A stretch of 64,000 nt of DNA from an uncultured Phascolarctobacterium sp. (GTDB lineage: Bacteria; Bacillota; Negativicutes; Acidaminococcales; Acidaminococcaceae), in contig UQWM01000010.1 in the NCBI GenBank assembly GCA_900544795.1, positions 12,844-76,843 on the forward strand, in the 5' to 3' direction. The translations under genes and the position numbers were made by a program. Of this stretch, positions 32,782 to 41,599 are shown in pieces; the stretch's first letter is position 1, and each line of letters begins with the position of its first letter. The notes beneath the pieces were generated by a model. It saw nothing but the letters and a program-made list of their open reading frames with translations. It was not told the origin of the DNA and searched no databases.

Positions 32782-33921
32782 ATGCGTCGCTGGATCATGC
32801 ATGTGGATATGGATGCTTTTTTTGCGTCTGTCGAACAATTTGATAATCCCGAGCTGCGGGGATTACCAGTTATTGTGGGTGGGCAGTCTGACAGGGGCGT
32901 GGTTTCGACCTGTTCTTATGAAGCCCGTGTTTATGGCGTACATTCGGCAATGCCGATGGTGGAAGCACGGCGCTTGTGCCCACAGGCTGTATTTTTACCG
33001 GGACGGATGAAACGCTACCAGGAGGTATCGCGGCAGATAATGGCTATTTTTAACGATTTTTCGCCGCTAGTGGAGCCACTTTCTGTGGACGAGGCCTTTA
33101 TGGATATTTCGGGGATGGAGCGTTTATCCGGGTCTGAGCAGGCTATCGGCATTAAAGTGAAAGCTGCGATCAAAGCGGCGACAGGCTTGACGGCGTCTGT
33201 GGGTATCGCTCCCAATAAATTTTTGGCCAAGCTGGCTTCGGATATGCAAAAGCCGGACGGGCTGGTGGTTATTAGAGCCGAGGACGCAGAAGCGTTGCTC
33301 AGGCCACTGCCGGTGCGGCGTATTTTTGGTATCGGTCGCCGAGCGGAGCAGGCCTTGCTGCAGTTTGGTATAGCGACTATCGGACAGATCGCTGATGCAG
33401 ACATACATATTTTGCAGAAGGCTTTGGGCAGCAGTGCAGCTACCGTTAAACAGCTGGCGCATGGACTGGACGACAGGCCGGTGCTGAACAGCTCTGCGGC
33501 TAAATCTATCGGTAAGGAATGCACTTTTACGCATGATCTGTATACGGAGGAAGAGCGGCGGCATGCGGTATTGGATTTGTGTGGACGTGTTGGTTGGCGG
33601 CTGCGCCGAAGCGGCGTAGTTGGTTATACAGTGACATTGAAGGTAAAATTTGCCTCTTTTAAAATCATTACACGCAGTATTACGGCAGAAGGGCCTATTA
33701 GCTATGATGAAGAGATATTTACTTTGGTGCAGAAGCTGATGCAGGAAGTAAAATGGACCGAGGGCGTAAGGCTTTTAGGTGTTAGTGTAGCGCATTTAGA
33801 ACCGGCGGGGGCAGTGCCGATTTTGGGATTTGCCGAAGATGAGCGGCTGGAGAAGCGTAATAAAGCAGTTGATAAAATAAAATCAAAGTTTGGTGAAGAA
33901 ATCATAAAACGCGGCCTATAA
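32782..33921 (+). CDS. dinB: DNA polymerase IV
   Basis: A 379-residue Y-family translesion polymerase. HVDMDAFFASVEQFDNPELRG and SVDEAFMDISG hold the catalytic acidic residues, with IGIAPNKFLAKLASDMQKPDGL and a little-finger domain at the C-terminus. The start is ATG 32782 behind GAGAGG; the frame is open for five codons before it. It lies 11 bases after the transporter gene, so they may share a transcript. Confidence 0.97.
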   Translation: MRRWIMHVDMDAFFASVEQFDNPELRGLPVIVGGQSDRGVVSTCSYEARVYGVHSAMPMVEARRLCPQAVFLPGRMKRYQEVSRQIMAIFNDFSPLVEPLSVDEAFMDISGMERLSGSEQAIGIKVKAAIKAATGLTASVGIAPNKFLAKLASDMQKPDGLVVIRAEDAEALLRPLPVRRIFGIGRRAEQALLQFGIATIGQIADADIHILQKALGSSAATVKQLAHGLDDRPVLNSSAAKSIGKECTFTHDLYTEEERRHAVLDLCGRVGWRLRRSGVVGYTVTLKVKFASFKIITRSITAEGPISYDEEIFTLVQKLMQEVKWTEGVRLLGVSVAHLEPAGAVPILGFAEDERLEKRNKAVDKIKSKFGEEIIKRGL

Positions 33922-33937
33922 GGCTGCGTTTTATTTT
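33906..33937 (+). terminator. Terminator at the end of dinB
   Basis: AAAACGCGGCCT (33906-33917) pairs imperfectly with AGGCTGCGTTTT (33921-33932), followed by ATTTT. The left arm overlaps the last dinB codons. Confidence 0.7.
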
Positions 33938-34028
33938 GCATATAAATAACATATGCTTTAAAATACAAAATATGTGGTTAAATAAATTAGAAAACAACAA
34001 AATGTAGTAGATGTTACACAAACGATTG

Positions 34029-34056
34029 TTGACATATGCCGAAAAACAATTATAAT
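34029..34056 (+). promoter_or_regulatory. Strong aldehyde dehydrogenase promoter
   Basis: TTGACA (34029-34034) and TATAAT (34051-34056), both perfect, 16 bases apart. The 5' leader to the ATG is about 60 bases. Confidence 0.85.
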
Positions 34057-34122
34057 CATAGTTAAAAGAGTGGCGCTGATTCCGGCAGCCGCATCAAAAA
34101 AATAATAAAGGAAGTGTAAGTA

Positions 34123-35601
34123 ATGCAAGAGAATTTATTGAAAGAATATGGTTTATATATCAACGGTGAATGGAGACAGGCTTCTGACGGAGCTACTTTT
34201 AATTCGACCGATCCCGCAACCGGAGCACATTTGGCTGTTTGTGCCGAAGCGACTAAAGCAGATGTTGATGCTGCCGTAAAAGCTGCCCAGGCTGCTTTTG
34301 AAACATGGAAGGACACTACGGTGCAGCAGCGTGCTGAGATCCTGACTAAAATCGCTGATATCATCGACGCTAATGCAGCACATCTGGCAAAAGTGGAATC
34401 TATGGACAACGGCAAACCGTTGCGTGAAACTTCCGGTATTGATATCCCCATGTCAGCCGATCATTTCCGTTATTTCGCAGCGGCTATCAGAACCCAGGAA
34501 GGCACGGCGACCATGCTGGATAACAATACTATGAGCTTGGTGCTGCATGAGCCGCTGGGTGTTGTCGGACAGATCATCCCCTGGAACTTCCCGTTTTTGA
34601 TGGCGGCCTGGAAACTGGCCCCGGCTTTGGCTGCAGGCGATACGATCGTTATCAAACCTTCCAGCCAGACCTCGCTCAGTATTTTGGAGCTGGCAAGACT
34701 GCTGGAAGGCGTACTGCCGAAAGGTGTACTGAATATCATCACCGGCAAAGGTTCCAGATCCGGTAACGATATCCTTGAGCATCCGGGCTTTGCCAAGCTG
34801 GCCTTTACAGGTTCTACAGAAGTAGGCCGTTCTGTTGCCGAAGCTGCGGCGGAAAAACTGATCCCGGCTACTTTAGAGCTGGGTGGTAAATCGGCTAATA
34901 TCTTCTTCCCCGATTGCAATTGGGACTTGGCAATGGAAGGCTTGCTACTTGGCATCCTCTTCAATCAGGGGCAGGTTTGCTGCGCCGGTTCCCGCGTCTT
35001 TGTCCACGAATCAATTTATGATAAATTCGTAAAAGAGGCGGCAGAGCGTTTTGCCAAAGTAAAAGTTGGCCTGCCACTTGATAAAGGTGTGCAGATGGGT
35101 GCGCAGATCGATGCTAATCAGGTCAAAAAGATTTTGAGCTACATCGACATCGCTAAAGAAGAAGGCGCTACTATTGCCTGCGGTGGTTACAAACTTACTG
35201 AAAACGGTTTGGATAAGGGCAACTTCGTTGCACCTACTCTGATTACTAATGTTTCTAATGATATGCGCGTTGCCCAGGAAGAAATTTTCGGGCCGGTCGC
35301 CGTTGTTATCAAATTTAAAGATGAAGCGGACGTTATCAGGATGGCTAACGAAAGCATCTATGGTTTGGGCGGCGCTGTCTGGACTCAGGATATCAACCGC
35401 GCGATCCGCGTTGCTAAAGCGGTACAAACAGGCAGAATCTGGGTCAACACTTATAATGCCATCCCGGCCGGCGCTCCCTTTGGCGGCTATAAACAATCCG
35501 GTATCGGCCGTGAGACTCACAAGGTTATGTTGGACCATTACAGCCAGACTAAAAATATTATGATCAATATTTCGGAAAAAACCTTAGGTTTGTACGAATA
35601 A
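34123..35601 (+). CDS. NAD(P)-dependent aldehyde dehydrogenase
   Basis: A 492-residue ALDH-superfamily enzyme oxidising an aldehyde to the acid. GVVGQIIPWNFPF (cofactor/catalytic Asn), FTGSTEVG, LELGGKSANI (general-base Glu) and NQGQVCCAGSRVFV (nucleophilic Cys) are all present, and EEIFGPV is intact. It is a single-gene unit with a consensus promoter and its own terminator, suggesting high expression. The substrate is unknown; the closest feel is to broad-range aldehyde/betaine aldehyde dehydrogenases. ATG 34123 follows GGAAGTG. Confidence 0.93.
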   Translation: MQENLLKEYGLYINGEWRQASDGATFNSTDPATGAHLAVCAEATKADVDAAVKAAQAAFETWKDTTVQQRAEILTKIADIIDANAAHLAKVESMDNGKPLRETSGIDIPMSADHFRYFAAAIRTQEGTATMLDNNTMSLVLHEPLGVVGQIIPWNFPFLMAAWKLAPALAAGDTIVIKPSSQTSLSILELARLLEGVLPKGVLNIITGKGSRSGNDILEHPGFAKLAFTGSTEVGRSVAEAAAEKLIPATLELGGKSANIFFPDCNWDLAMEGLLLGILFNQGQVCCAGSRVFVHESIYDKFVKEAAERFAKVKVGLPLDKGVQMGAQIDANQVKKILSYIDIAKEEGATIACGGYKLTENGLDKGNFVAPTLITNVSNDMRVAQEEIFGPVAVVIKFKDEADVIRMANESIYGLGGAVWTQDINRAIRVAKAVQTGRIWVNTYNAIPAGAPFGGYKQSGIGRETHKVMLDHYSQTKNIMINISEKTLGLYE

Positions 35602-35613
35602 ATAAGGTAATAA

Positions 35614-35642
35614 AAAAGCCGACTGCTTAGCAGTCGGCTTTT
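35614..35642. terminator. Terminator between aldehyde dehydrogenase and tlpA
   Basis: AAAAGCCGACTGC / GCAGTCGGCTTTT with loop TTA, then ATTTT. A-rich on the left flank, so it may serve both converging genes. Confidence 0.92.
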
Positions 35643-35660
35643 ATTTTGTATGAAAGTTTT

Positions 35661-36167
35661 TTAAAAAGCGGTGTTGATAAAGCTTGCCATAGCGCTGGAA
35701 TTCATAGAACCGATATGGCTTTCTAAAAGATTGCCTTCAGCATCTATCATATAGCTGGCAGGAATAGCCTGAACAGAATAAGCAGAAGCGGAGGAACCAT
35801 TATTGTCGAGCATAACGGGAAAAGTCAAAGCATGATTTTCCATAAAAGCAGCGACGTCGTTTTTTTCACCATCAACATTGATGATTACGAAATGGACTTT
35901 ATCACCGTATTTAGCATACATTCTCTGGATATCGGGCATTTCGCCTACACAGGGAGGGCACCAGGTGGCCCAGAAATTGATGAAAACAGGCTTGCCTTTG
36001 AGAGAGGCCAGGCTGACATTGTTGCCCTGCATATCAGTAACAGTGAAAGCTGGTGCTGGATTAGTACCGGCATTTGCTACATGGGGCAAATCAAGGAAGT
36101 GTACGCCGCTGACAGCGATGGCGGTAAGAAGGACAACGCCCAGGATGATTTTTTTGAGTGTGCTCAT
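35661..36167 (-). CDS. Exported TlpA-like thiol-disulfide oxidoreductase
   Basis: A 168-residue thioredoxin-fold protein. An N-terminal hydrophobic segment (residues about 5-22) anchors or exports it; the AhpC/TSA-Redoxin domain contains FINFWATWCPPCVGEMPDI with the CPPC active site, and IPASYMIDAEG gives the cis-Pro. It handles thiol-disulfide exchange outside the cytoplasm. ATG 36167 is chosen from GAGGTA nine bases upstream. The upstream neighbour on the same strand is a NapH-like Fe-S membrane protein, a recurrent pairing. Confidence 0.92.
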   Translation of the reverse strand: MSTLKKIILGVVLLTAIAVSGVHFLDLPHVANAGTNPAPAFTVTDMQGNNVSLASLKGKPVFINFWATWCPPCVGEMPDIQRMYAKYGDKVHFVIINVDGEKNDVAAFMENHALTFPVMLDNNGSSASAYSVQAIPASYMIDAEGNLLESHIGSMNSSAMASFINTAF

Positions 36168-36278
36168 AATAGTACCTCGCTTAGTAAATTTTGATATATC
36201 ATAATAAGCTTTGTTAAAGTATAACAAAGAGCATGCCGGTAACGTTTGTTAAGGTATTTTTAAAAATGGTTACAAAAG

Positions 36279-37139
36279 TTAATTATTAACGCTTTCTTTG
36301 CTGGGTGCGGCTTTGCAAACGTCTTTTACCCCTAGGGAAATAGCGCTGGTGGGACAAACGCCGATACAGTCGCCGCAGTTGATGCATTCGCGGTCGCCTA
36401 CTCGTATGCAGTCCATTTTACATTTGCTGATGCAGGCGTCACAGCCTGTGCATTTTAACTTATCTACCTGGATGCCAAAGTAGGAAAGCTTGTTAAACAA
36501 ACTGTAAAAAGCGCCCAAAGGACAGATGAAGCGGCAGAAAGGACGATAGACGACGATGCTGGCGATAACTGTAACTATCAATAAAAACAATTTCCAGTTG
36601 AAAAGAGCGCCAAGATTTTGCTTTAAGAAGGGATTAGTGCTTAGCAGCGGCAGTGCGGCCTCTAAGGTGCCGGCAGGGCAGATGTATTTGCAGAAGGCCG
36701 GTGAGCCTACGCCAACTGCAAAGAAAAAGACCAGCGGCAGGATGATGACGAAAAGCAGGCCTATAATGTATTTGAGCTTGGTCAGTGTTCGGGTGGCCTT
36801 ATTTTTAACCAGTTTAGGAGAAGGTATTTTGTAAAGCAACTCCTGTACCAGTCCAAAGGGGCACAGCCAGCCGCAAATAACGCGTCCTAAAAGCAGGCCG
36901 AAAAGAATGAGCAGGCCTAATACATAGAACGGGAAGCGCAGGACAACGCCAGAAAGAGAGCTTTGCAGGGAGCCTAAAGGACAAGAACCCAAAGCGCCCG
37001 GGCAGGAATAGCAGTTGAGGCCGGGGACGCAGATGCTTTTACTGGGGCCTTGCCATATTTTACCACTGAAGAAGCCGGGTAAATTGCCATTATAAAGAAA
37101 AGCAGTCAGAAATTGAATGAAGGTTCGTTTATTAGCCAA
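36279..37139 (-). CDS. NapH/CcoG-like membrane 4Fe-4S protein
   Basis: A 286-residue polytopic electron carrier. It has two CxxxCP membrane-interface motifs (CGWLCPFG and CRFICPLG) and an additional ICPAG, as in NapH-type proteins, and a C-terminal ferredoxin domain with CTGCDACISKCKMDC and CINCGDCIGVCP for two 4Fe-4S clusters. It probably passes electrons across the membrane to extracytoplasmic thiol proteins such as the TlpA-like neighbour. The likely start is TTG 37139, overlapping the end of the upstream micro-gene by 8 bases; no ATG fits. Confidence 0.88.
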   Translation of the reverse strand: MANKRTFIQFLTAFLYNGNLPGFFSGKIWQGPSKSICVPGLNCYSCPGALGSCPLGSLQSSLSGVVLRFPFYVLGLLILFGLLLGRVICGWLCPFGLVQELLYKIPSPKLVKNKATRTLTKLKYIIGLLFVIILPLVFFFAVGVGSPAFCKYICPAGTLEAALPLLSTNPFLKQNLGALFNWKLFLLIVTVIASIVVYRPFCRFICPLGAFYSLFNKLSYFGIQVDKLKCTGCDACISKCKMDCIRVGDRECINCGDCIGVCPTSAISLGVKDVCKAAPSKESVNN

Positions 37140-37254
37140 TGCCGATACACTCCAGACAGATCATAGCCGCTTTACGCAGCACACTTAGATATTGTTTTTG
37201 CCAGATGCCGATGCCTAAAAAGAGCAAGGCCAGCAGCCAAAGATATTTTTTCAT
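37132..37254 (-). CDS. CXXC micro-protein, CD1871A family
   Basis: A 40-residue ORF on the minus strand: an N-terminal hydrophobic segment (KKYLWLLALLFLGIGIW) and the C-terminal LRKAAMICLECIGIG with one CxxC. This closely fits the annotated 'CD1871A family CXXC motif-containing protein', which is typically encoded beside a 4Fe-4S membrane protein, as here. It starts at ATG 37254 with a modest SD and overlaps the downstream gene's start, so the two are translationally coupled. The role is unknown; a membrane-tethered thiol partner is the natural guess. Confidence 0.8.
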   Translation of the reverse strand: MKKYLWLLALLFLGIGIWQKQYLSVLRKAAMICLECIGIG

Positions 37255-37408
37255 AGGGAGCCTGCTTTCTGTAAGGTTATAGTCGTTCCTGCAAAGAATA
37301 TAATATCAGAAAGAAGGCTTGAAAACAAATGAAATAATTAAGCGTAGACAAAAGGCTGCTTTATGGTTACAATAAAAGAGTAATAATGTTGAAACGGAGG
37401 ATGGTAGT

Positions 37409-38200
37409 ATGGTAAGTGTAAAGAAAATAGTGATGATGACCCTGGTAGCAGTAACGATGCTTGGGCTTGGCGGTTTGCTGCCGCATGCAGAAGCGTCAAA
37501 GGTTGATGAGATCCAAACCAGGGGTTATTTGCTGGTGGGAACCACCGGCGATTACAAGCCGATGAGTTACCTGAATAAGGATACCGGAAAATATGAAGGT
37601 TTTGATGCTGAGGCCAGTGAGCTTTTAGCGCAGTCGTTAGGTGTGGAAGTAAAATTTGTGCCAACGACCTGGAGCACTTTGACTGCCGATACTCTGGCAG
37701 GGAAATTTGACATCGCTATGAGCGGTATTACTCGGACTTTTGTCCGTGAGCAGAAAATGGCGCAGAGCCATGGTTATCTGGTGTTCGGGAAAACTATTTT
37801 ATGCCGGAAAGACTCTGCCAAAAAATTTAAAACCCTCGCAGATATGAATAGAAAAGATGTACGCGTTATGGTCAATCCCGGCGGAACTAATGAAAAGTTT
37901 GCCGTGGCCAATCTGCCGGACTGCACTTTGATCGTGCATCCGCAGAATGCTGAGATTCCCGGTTTGATAGCGGAAGGTAAAGCCGATATCATGATCACTG
38001 AAACGATGGAAGCACGCCGCTATGTACGCGATAACGACAAACTGGCAGCGCCGCTGCTAGACGAACCCTTTACCAAAAACAATTTTGGTATACTGATGCA
38101 GCAGGGAGACCAGATTTTCCTGAACTATGTGAATATGTGGATGGAAGAAATGGAATTAAATGGTACCATGGATCGTCTGGAAGACAAATATATAAAATAG
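37409..38200 (+). CDS. pheC: Exported cyclohexadienyl (arogenate/prephenate) dehydratase, PheC-like
   Basis: A 263-residue protein with a cleavable signal peptide (residues 1 to about 29) and a type II solute-binding fold. It is not an ordinary amino-acid binding protein: TTGDYKPMSY, FDIAMSGITR, NPGGTNEKFAVANL and TETMEARRY match the soluble periplasmic cyclohexadienyl dehydratase PheC, including the Glu (E201 here) in the T-x-x-x-E-A-R segment that is catalytic in PheC. The reaction would turn arogenate or prephenate into phenylalanine or phenylpyruvate. No ABC genes are adjacent, and it sits next to the trp operon. ATG 37409 follows GGAGG. A binding-only role is the alternative. Confidence 0.78.
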   Translation: MVSVKKIVMMTLVAVTMLGLGGLLPHAEASKVDEIQTRGYLLVGTTGDYKPMSYLNKDTGKYEGFDAEASELLAQSLGVEVKFVPTTWSTLTADTLAGKFDIAMSGITRTFVREQKMAQSHGYLVFGKTILCRKDSAKKFKTLADMNRKDVRVMVNPGGTNEKFAVANLPDCTLIVHPQNAEIPGLIAEGKADIMITETMEARRYVRDNDKLAAPLLDEPFTKNNFGILMQQGDQIFLNYVNMWMEEMELNGTMDRLEDKYIK

Positions 38201-38210
38201 TAAGGCGTAT

Positions 38211-38238
38211 AAGCCTGTCCTTCGGGACAGGCTTTTTT
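38211..38238 (+). terminator. Terminator after pheC
   Basis: AAGCCTGTCC-TTCG-GGACAGGCTT, a UUCG tetraloop hairpin followed by TTTT. Confidence 0.94.
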
Positions 38239-38321
38239 ACATTTATTTCAATTTTACAGGTTTGTATTAGCAGAAGCTTTAGCATATAATAAAACGTAGA
38301 GAACAAGAAGGAGGCAAAGCG

Positions 38322-39074
38322 ATGCTGTTACGAAAACTGGCAGCCGCTGCCGTTGGACTTGTACTGGGAACCGGATTGTTACTGCAGACTGGTACGGTGC
38401 TGGCGGCAAAAGGCGAGGCTTATTATACTACTCAAAAAATTTCTGATCATAAAAAAGGTGAATTTGCCGTTTTGGCTGATGACGATGTGAACTTCCGCAG
38501 TGGCCCTTCGACTTTGACTGATGTTTTAGCCTGCCTGCCAAGGCATTCTTTATTCCGTATCGTTGGTGGTAAAGACGGAGAGTGGCAGAAAGTTGACTGG
38601 AATGGTAAAACGGGCTATATTTTTGCCGATTATCTGGATAAGTCGCAGGCTGAAGAACTGATAGAAGAAGATAATGCGTTGGGAGACTGGCAGCTGGGGC
38701 AGCGTTTTGACGCTGCTGCGGCGCAAAGCCTGGGCAAGGTAAAAAAGGAAAGCAAAGAAGGTAGCAAGCAGGTCTATGATTTTCAACAGCTGCAGGTAAA
38801 GGTTAAACGCGGTACGAAAAGGATAGTTGAGCTGACTACTGCTTCGCCTGTTATTTATACGATGCGTGGCATCGGCACAGGTGACGATGGTGCCCGTGTG
38901 GTAGGACAATACGGGCTGCCCAGCAGGGTGGTTTATTTTAAAGATGCTAAAGACGGCGATGTGATGATGTATGGCTATGATTTTGACAAAAGCAGCAAAG
39001 TTGGGCAAACGCTTGATTTTTATATCAACAGCGTCGGCGACGTTAGTAAAATAGTTTTGAGTAATGACGATTGA
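38322..39074 (+). CDS. Secreted SH3b-domain protein
   Basis: A 250-residue protein with a signal peptide (residues 1 to about 28, ending VLAAKG) and a bacterial SH3 (SH3b) domain at about 45-108: VNFRSGPSTLTDVLACLPRHSLFRIV... EWQKVDWNGKTGYIFADYL. SH3b domains usually bind the cell wall. The C-terminal 130 residues (with a DGARVVGQYGLPSRVVYF segment) are not recognised. ATG 38322 follows AGGAGG. After its stop, about 110 bases contain no gene before the trp promoter. Confidence 0.8.
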   Translation: MLLRKLAAAAVGLVLGTGLLLQTGTVLAAKGEAYYTTQKISDHKKGEFAVLADDDVNFRSGPSTLTDVLACLPRHSLFRIVGGKDGEWQKVDWNGKTGYIFADYLDKSQAEELIEEDNALGDWQLGQRFDAAAAQSLGKVKKESKEGSKQVYDFQQLQVKVKRGTKRIVELTTASPVIYTMRGIGTGDDGARVVGQYGLPSRVVYFKDAKDGDVMMYGYDFDKSSKVGQTLDFYINSVGDVSKIVLSNDD

Positions 39075-39187
39075 TTTTGCATAAATATTAATAATGGCAG
39101 GAATTTTCTGCGAATTTATTAAAAGTGTAAACTGTTTGACAAAAATAGTCTTGCAGAAAATTTTTTAGTGGTTTTCTGAAAAACTTG

Positions 39188-39216
39188 TTGACGGCAGTTA
39201 AGCAGGGTGCTAGACT
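39188..39216 (+). promoter_or_regulatory. trp operon promoter
   Basis: TTGACG (39188-39193), 17-base spacer, TAGACT (39211-39216). It is placed correctly for a transcript starting just ahead of the T-box leader. The -10 is weak. Confidence 0.55.
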
Positions 39217-39229
39217 TACAATAATTAAA

Positions 39230-39511
39230 TAACGACCACGAAACCGTAGAGGCGGAGATCAAGTCGAAAAATGCGCTTACAGAGAGTCCGGGTTGCTGGG
39301 AACCGGATAGAAATGCAGTTCGATAAATGGACCGCTGAGGGTGCAGTCAAATCGGCTTGCCGAAAGTACTCTGCAACGCAGCGCCTGCGTTAAGGGCGAG
39401 GGGTGTGTTGGCACTCTGCTTTAAGGGCACGATTTATTTCGTGAATCAAGGTGGTACCGCAGGTTTATGTTTTTTCAGCCTGTCCTTGTTATATCAAGGA
39501 CAGGCTTTTTT
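39230..39511 (+). promoter_or_regulatory. Tryptophan T-box leader of the trp operon
   Basis: A tRNA-sensing riboswitch in the trpE leader. The conserved T-box AAGGTGGTACCGC is at 39448-39460, with the TGGT that pairs with the uncharged tRNA acceptor end. In Stem I, the 3' side GATAAATGGACCGCTGAG places the specifier TGG (39328-39330), the Trp codon; AGAGAGTCCGGGTTGCTGG upstream fits the Stem I distal region. The leader ends in a factor-independent terminator, AGCCTGTCCTTG / CAAGGACAGGCT (39477-39488, 39495-39506) plus TTTTT. Uncharged tRNA-Trp should therefore switch the operon on. Confidence 0.95.
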
Positions 39512-39543
39512 ATTTATATTTTTACGGTAAAGGAGTGGACACA

Positions 39544-41007
39544 GTGCTTAATCTTACGTTGGAACAGGTAAAAGCTTATCAAAAGGACTATACAGCAGTT
39601 CCTGTTGCGAAAGAATGCTTTGCCGATATGACAACGCCGCTGGCGTTTTTATCGACAGTCAAGGGCAGCAGCAACGATTATTTCCTGCTGGAAAGTTTAG
39701 AGGGCGGCGAGCGCTGGGGACGGTATTCTTTTATCGGTTACGACCCGATCGTCAAATTGCGGGCTAAAGATAGCATGGTAGAGGTCATCAACAGTGCCAA
39801 AGTTAAATTCAAGTCTGATAATCCTATCAATTGTATCAAAGAGGTGCTGGCGGAATATAAGGTGCCGAAAATAGAGGGCATACCGCCTTTGACAGGAGGG
39901 TTTGTCGGTTATTTTAGCTATGATTTTGTTCAATATTGTGAGCCAAGCCTGCAGTTCGACAAGGCTAAAGCAACAGAGTTCCCTGATTTTGACCTGATGC
40001 TGTTTGATAAGCTGGTAGCATTTGACCATTTAAAACAGAAAATCTTTATCATCGTCAATGTGAGGACGGACAATGTAGAAGTGAATTATGCAAAGGCCGA
40101 GCGGGAGATCGCGGCCATGGAAGCGTTGCTGACCCGCACGGTGGAGCAGAAACAATTTGTGCCTGCGGAACTGGGTGAGATAAAGTCGAACCAAAGTAAA
40201 GAGGACTATGCCGATAATGTGCAGCGCTGCAAGGAGCATATCAGAAACGGAGATGCCTTTCAAATAGTTTATTCACAGAGGTTTACAGCAGCTTACGATC
40301 AGGACCTTTTTAACGCTTACCGTATCCTGCGTACTACCAACCCATCACAGTATATGGTGCTGATGAAAAACGATGCTGTTGAGATAGCGGGCAGCTCGCC
40401 GGAGACGCTGGTGAAGGTAAATGGGCGGGAGATAACGACGATGCCGATAGCGGGAACGCGGCCGCGCGGAGCAACAGAAGCGCTGGACCAACAGTTGGAA
40501 CAGGAGCTTTTGGCAGATGAAAAGGAGATCGCCGAGCATAATATGCTGGTGGATCTGGGGCGCAATGATGTGGGCCGCGTCAGTGAATTTGGCACTGTGA
40601 AGGTGTTGGATTATCTGGATGTGAAACGGTTTTCCCATGTGATGCACATTACCAGCCGCGTGGTTGGTCAGCTGCGGGAAGACAAGGATTGCTTGGACGC
40701 TTTGCAGGCCGTATTCCCGGCTGGCACTTTAAGCGGCGCACCGAAGATAAGGGCCTGTCAGATCATTGACGAGCTGGAGCCACAGCGCCGTGGCCTCTAC
40801 GGCGGGGGCATGGGCTATATAGATTTTGGCGGCAATATGGATATCTGCATCACGATCAGAACGATAGTAAAGCAGGGCGGGCAGGTTTGCGTACAGGCTG
40901 GCGGTGGTATCGTAGCTGATTCGGTGATCGAAAATGAGTTTACGGAAACAGTGAATAAAGCAGGCGCCTGTTTGAAAGCTTTGTTTGAAACGACCAGGGC
41001 GCATTAA
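39544..41007 (+). CDS. trpE: Anthranilate synthase component I
   Basis: A 487-residue chorismate-using enzyme making anthranilate with TrpG-supplied ammonia. FLLESLEGGERWGRYSFIG contains the LLES element involved in Trp feedback inhibition; the catalytic core includes GDAFQIVYSQRF, GSSPETLVKV, PIAGTRPRG, MLVDLGRNDVGRV and PAGTLSGAPKIRA. GTG 39544 is chosen because AAGGAG lies nine bases upstream; the frame extends into the T-box but that is leader RNA. It is the first gene of trpEGDCFBA. Confidence 0.97.
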   Translation: MLNLTLEQVKAYQKDYTAVPVAKECFADMTTPLAFLSTVKGSSNDYFLLESLEGGERWGRYSFIGYDPIVKLRAKDSMVEVINSAKVKFKSDNPINCIKEVLAEYKVPKIEGIPPLTGGFVGYFSYDFVQYCEPSLQFDKAKATEFPDFDLMLFDKLVAFDHLKQKIFIIVNVRTDNVEVNYAKAEREIAAMEALLTRTVEQKQFVPAELGEIKSNQSKEDYADNVQRCKEHIRNGDAFQIVYSQRFTAAYDQDLFNAYRILRTTNPSQYMVLMKNDAVEIAGSSPETLVKVNGREITTMPIAGTRPRGATEALDQQLEQELLADEKEIAEHNMLVDLGRNDVGRVSEFGTVKVLDYLDVKRFSHVMHITSRVVGQLREDKDCLDALQAVFPAGTLSGAPKIRACQIIDELEPQRRGLYGGGMGYIDFGGNMDICITIRTIVKQGGQVCVQAGGGIVADSVIENEFTETVNKAGACLKALFETTRAH

Positions 41008-41017
41008 GGAGTAAGTA

Positions 41018-41587
41018 ATGGTATTGATTATAGATAATTACGATAGTTTTACCTTTAATCTTTTTCAGTTTATCGGGACGCTGACAGAGGAGGTAATGGT
41101 CTGCCGCAATGATAAGCTGACAGTGGCGGAAATAAAGCGACTGCGGCCTTCACACATCATTTTGTCGCCGGGGCCGGGTTTTCCAAAAGACGCAGGTATC
41201 TGCGAAGAGGTTTTAGAGAGGCTGCAAGGGCAAATACCGATTTTAGGCGTGTGCCTGGGGCATCAGGCGATCGGCGAGGTATTCGGAGGCAAAGTCATAC
41301 ACGCTAAAGAGCTGGTGCATGGCAAGCAAAGCCTGATCAGGGTCGATAATACCAGCAGCTTGTTTAGGGGGCTGCCGAAGGAGATACAGGCGGCTCGGTA
41401 CCATTCGCTGATCGTTGATAAAAAATCCAGACCGGAGTGCCTGGAGGTTTTAGCGACAACGGCAGACGGTGAGATCATGGCGGTAAAGCATCGTGACCAC
41501 CAGATTTACGGAGTGCAGTTCCATCCGGAGTCGATTATGACGCCGGACGGATTAAAGATTTTAGAGAATTTTTTAGCAGTGCATTAA
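41018..41587 (+). CDS. trpG: Anthranilate synthase component II (glutamine amidotransferase)
   Basis: A 189-residue class I amidotransferase: IIDNYDSFTFNLFQFIG, SPGPGFPKDAG, nucleophile Cys in GVCLGHQAIGE, and HPESI with the catalytic His. It hands ammonia to TrpE. It follows trpE by 10 bases with GGAG in the gap. The protein may also serve 4-aminobenzoate synthesis, as in other Firmicutes. Confidence 0.96.
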   Translation: MVLIIDNYDSFTFNLFQFIGTLTEEVMVCRNDKLTVAEIKRLRPSHIILSPGPGFPKDAGICEEVLERLQGQIPILGVCLGHQAIGEVFGGKVIHAKELVHGKQSLIRVDNTSSLFRGLPKEIQAARYHSLIVDKKSRPECLEVLATTADGEIMAVKHRDHQIYGVQFHPESIMTPDGLKILENFLAVH

Positions 41588-41599
41588 GGAGTGAAAAAA

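Noticed and set aside
37409..38200. Labelling as an amino-acid ABC transporter binding protein
   Set aside because: No transporter partner genes are adjacent and the specific PheC motifs are present; kept only as an alternative.
39451..39543. N-terminal extension of trpE into the T-box
   Set aside because: The region is the T-box antiterminator/terminator; AAGGAG defines GTG 39544.
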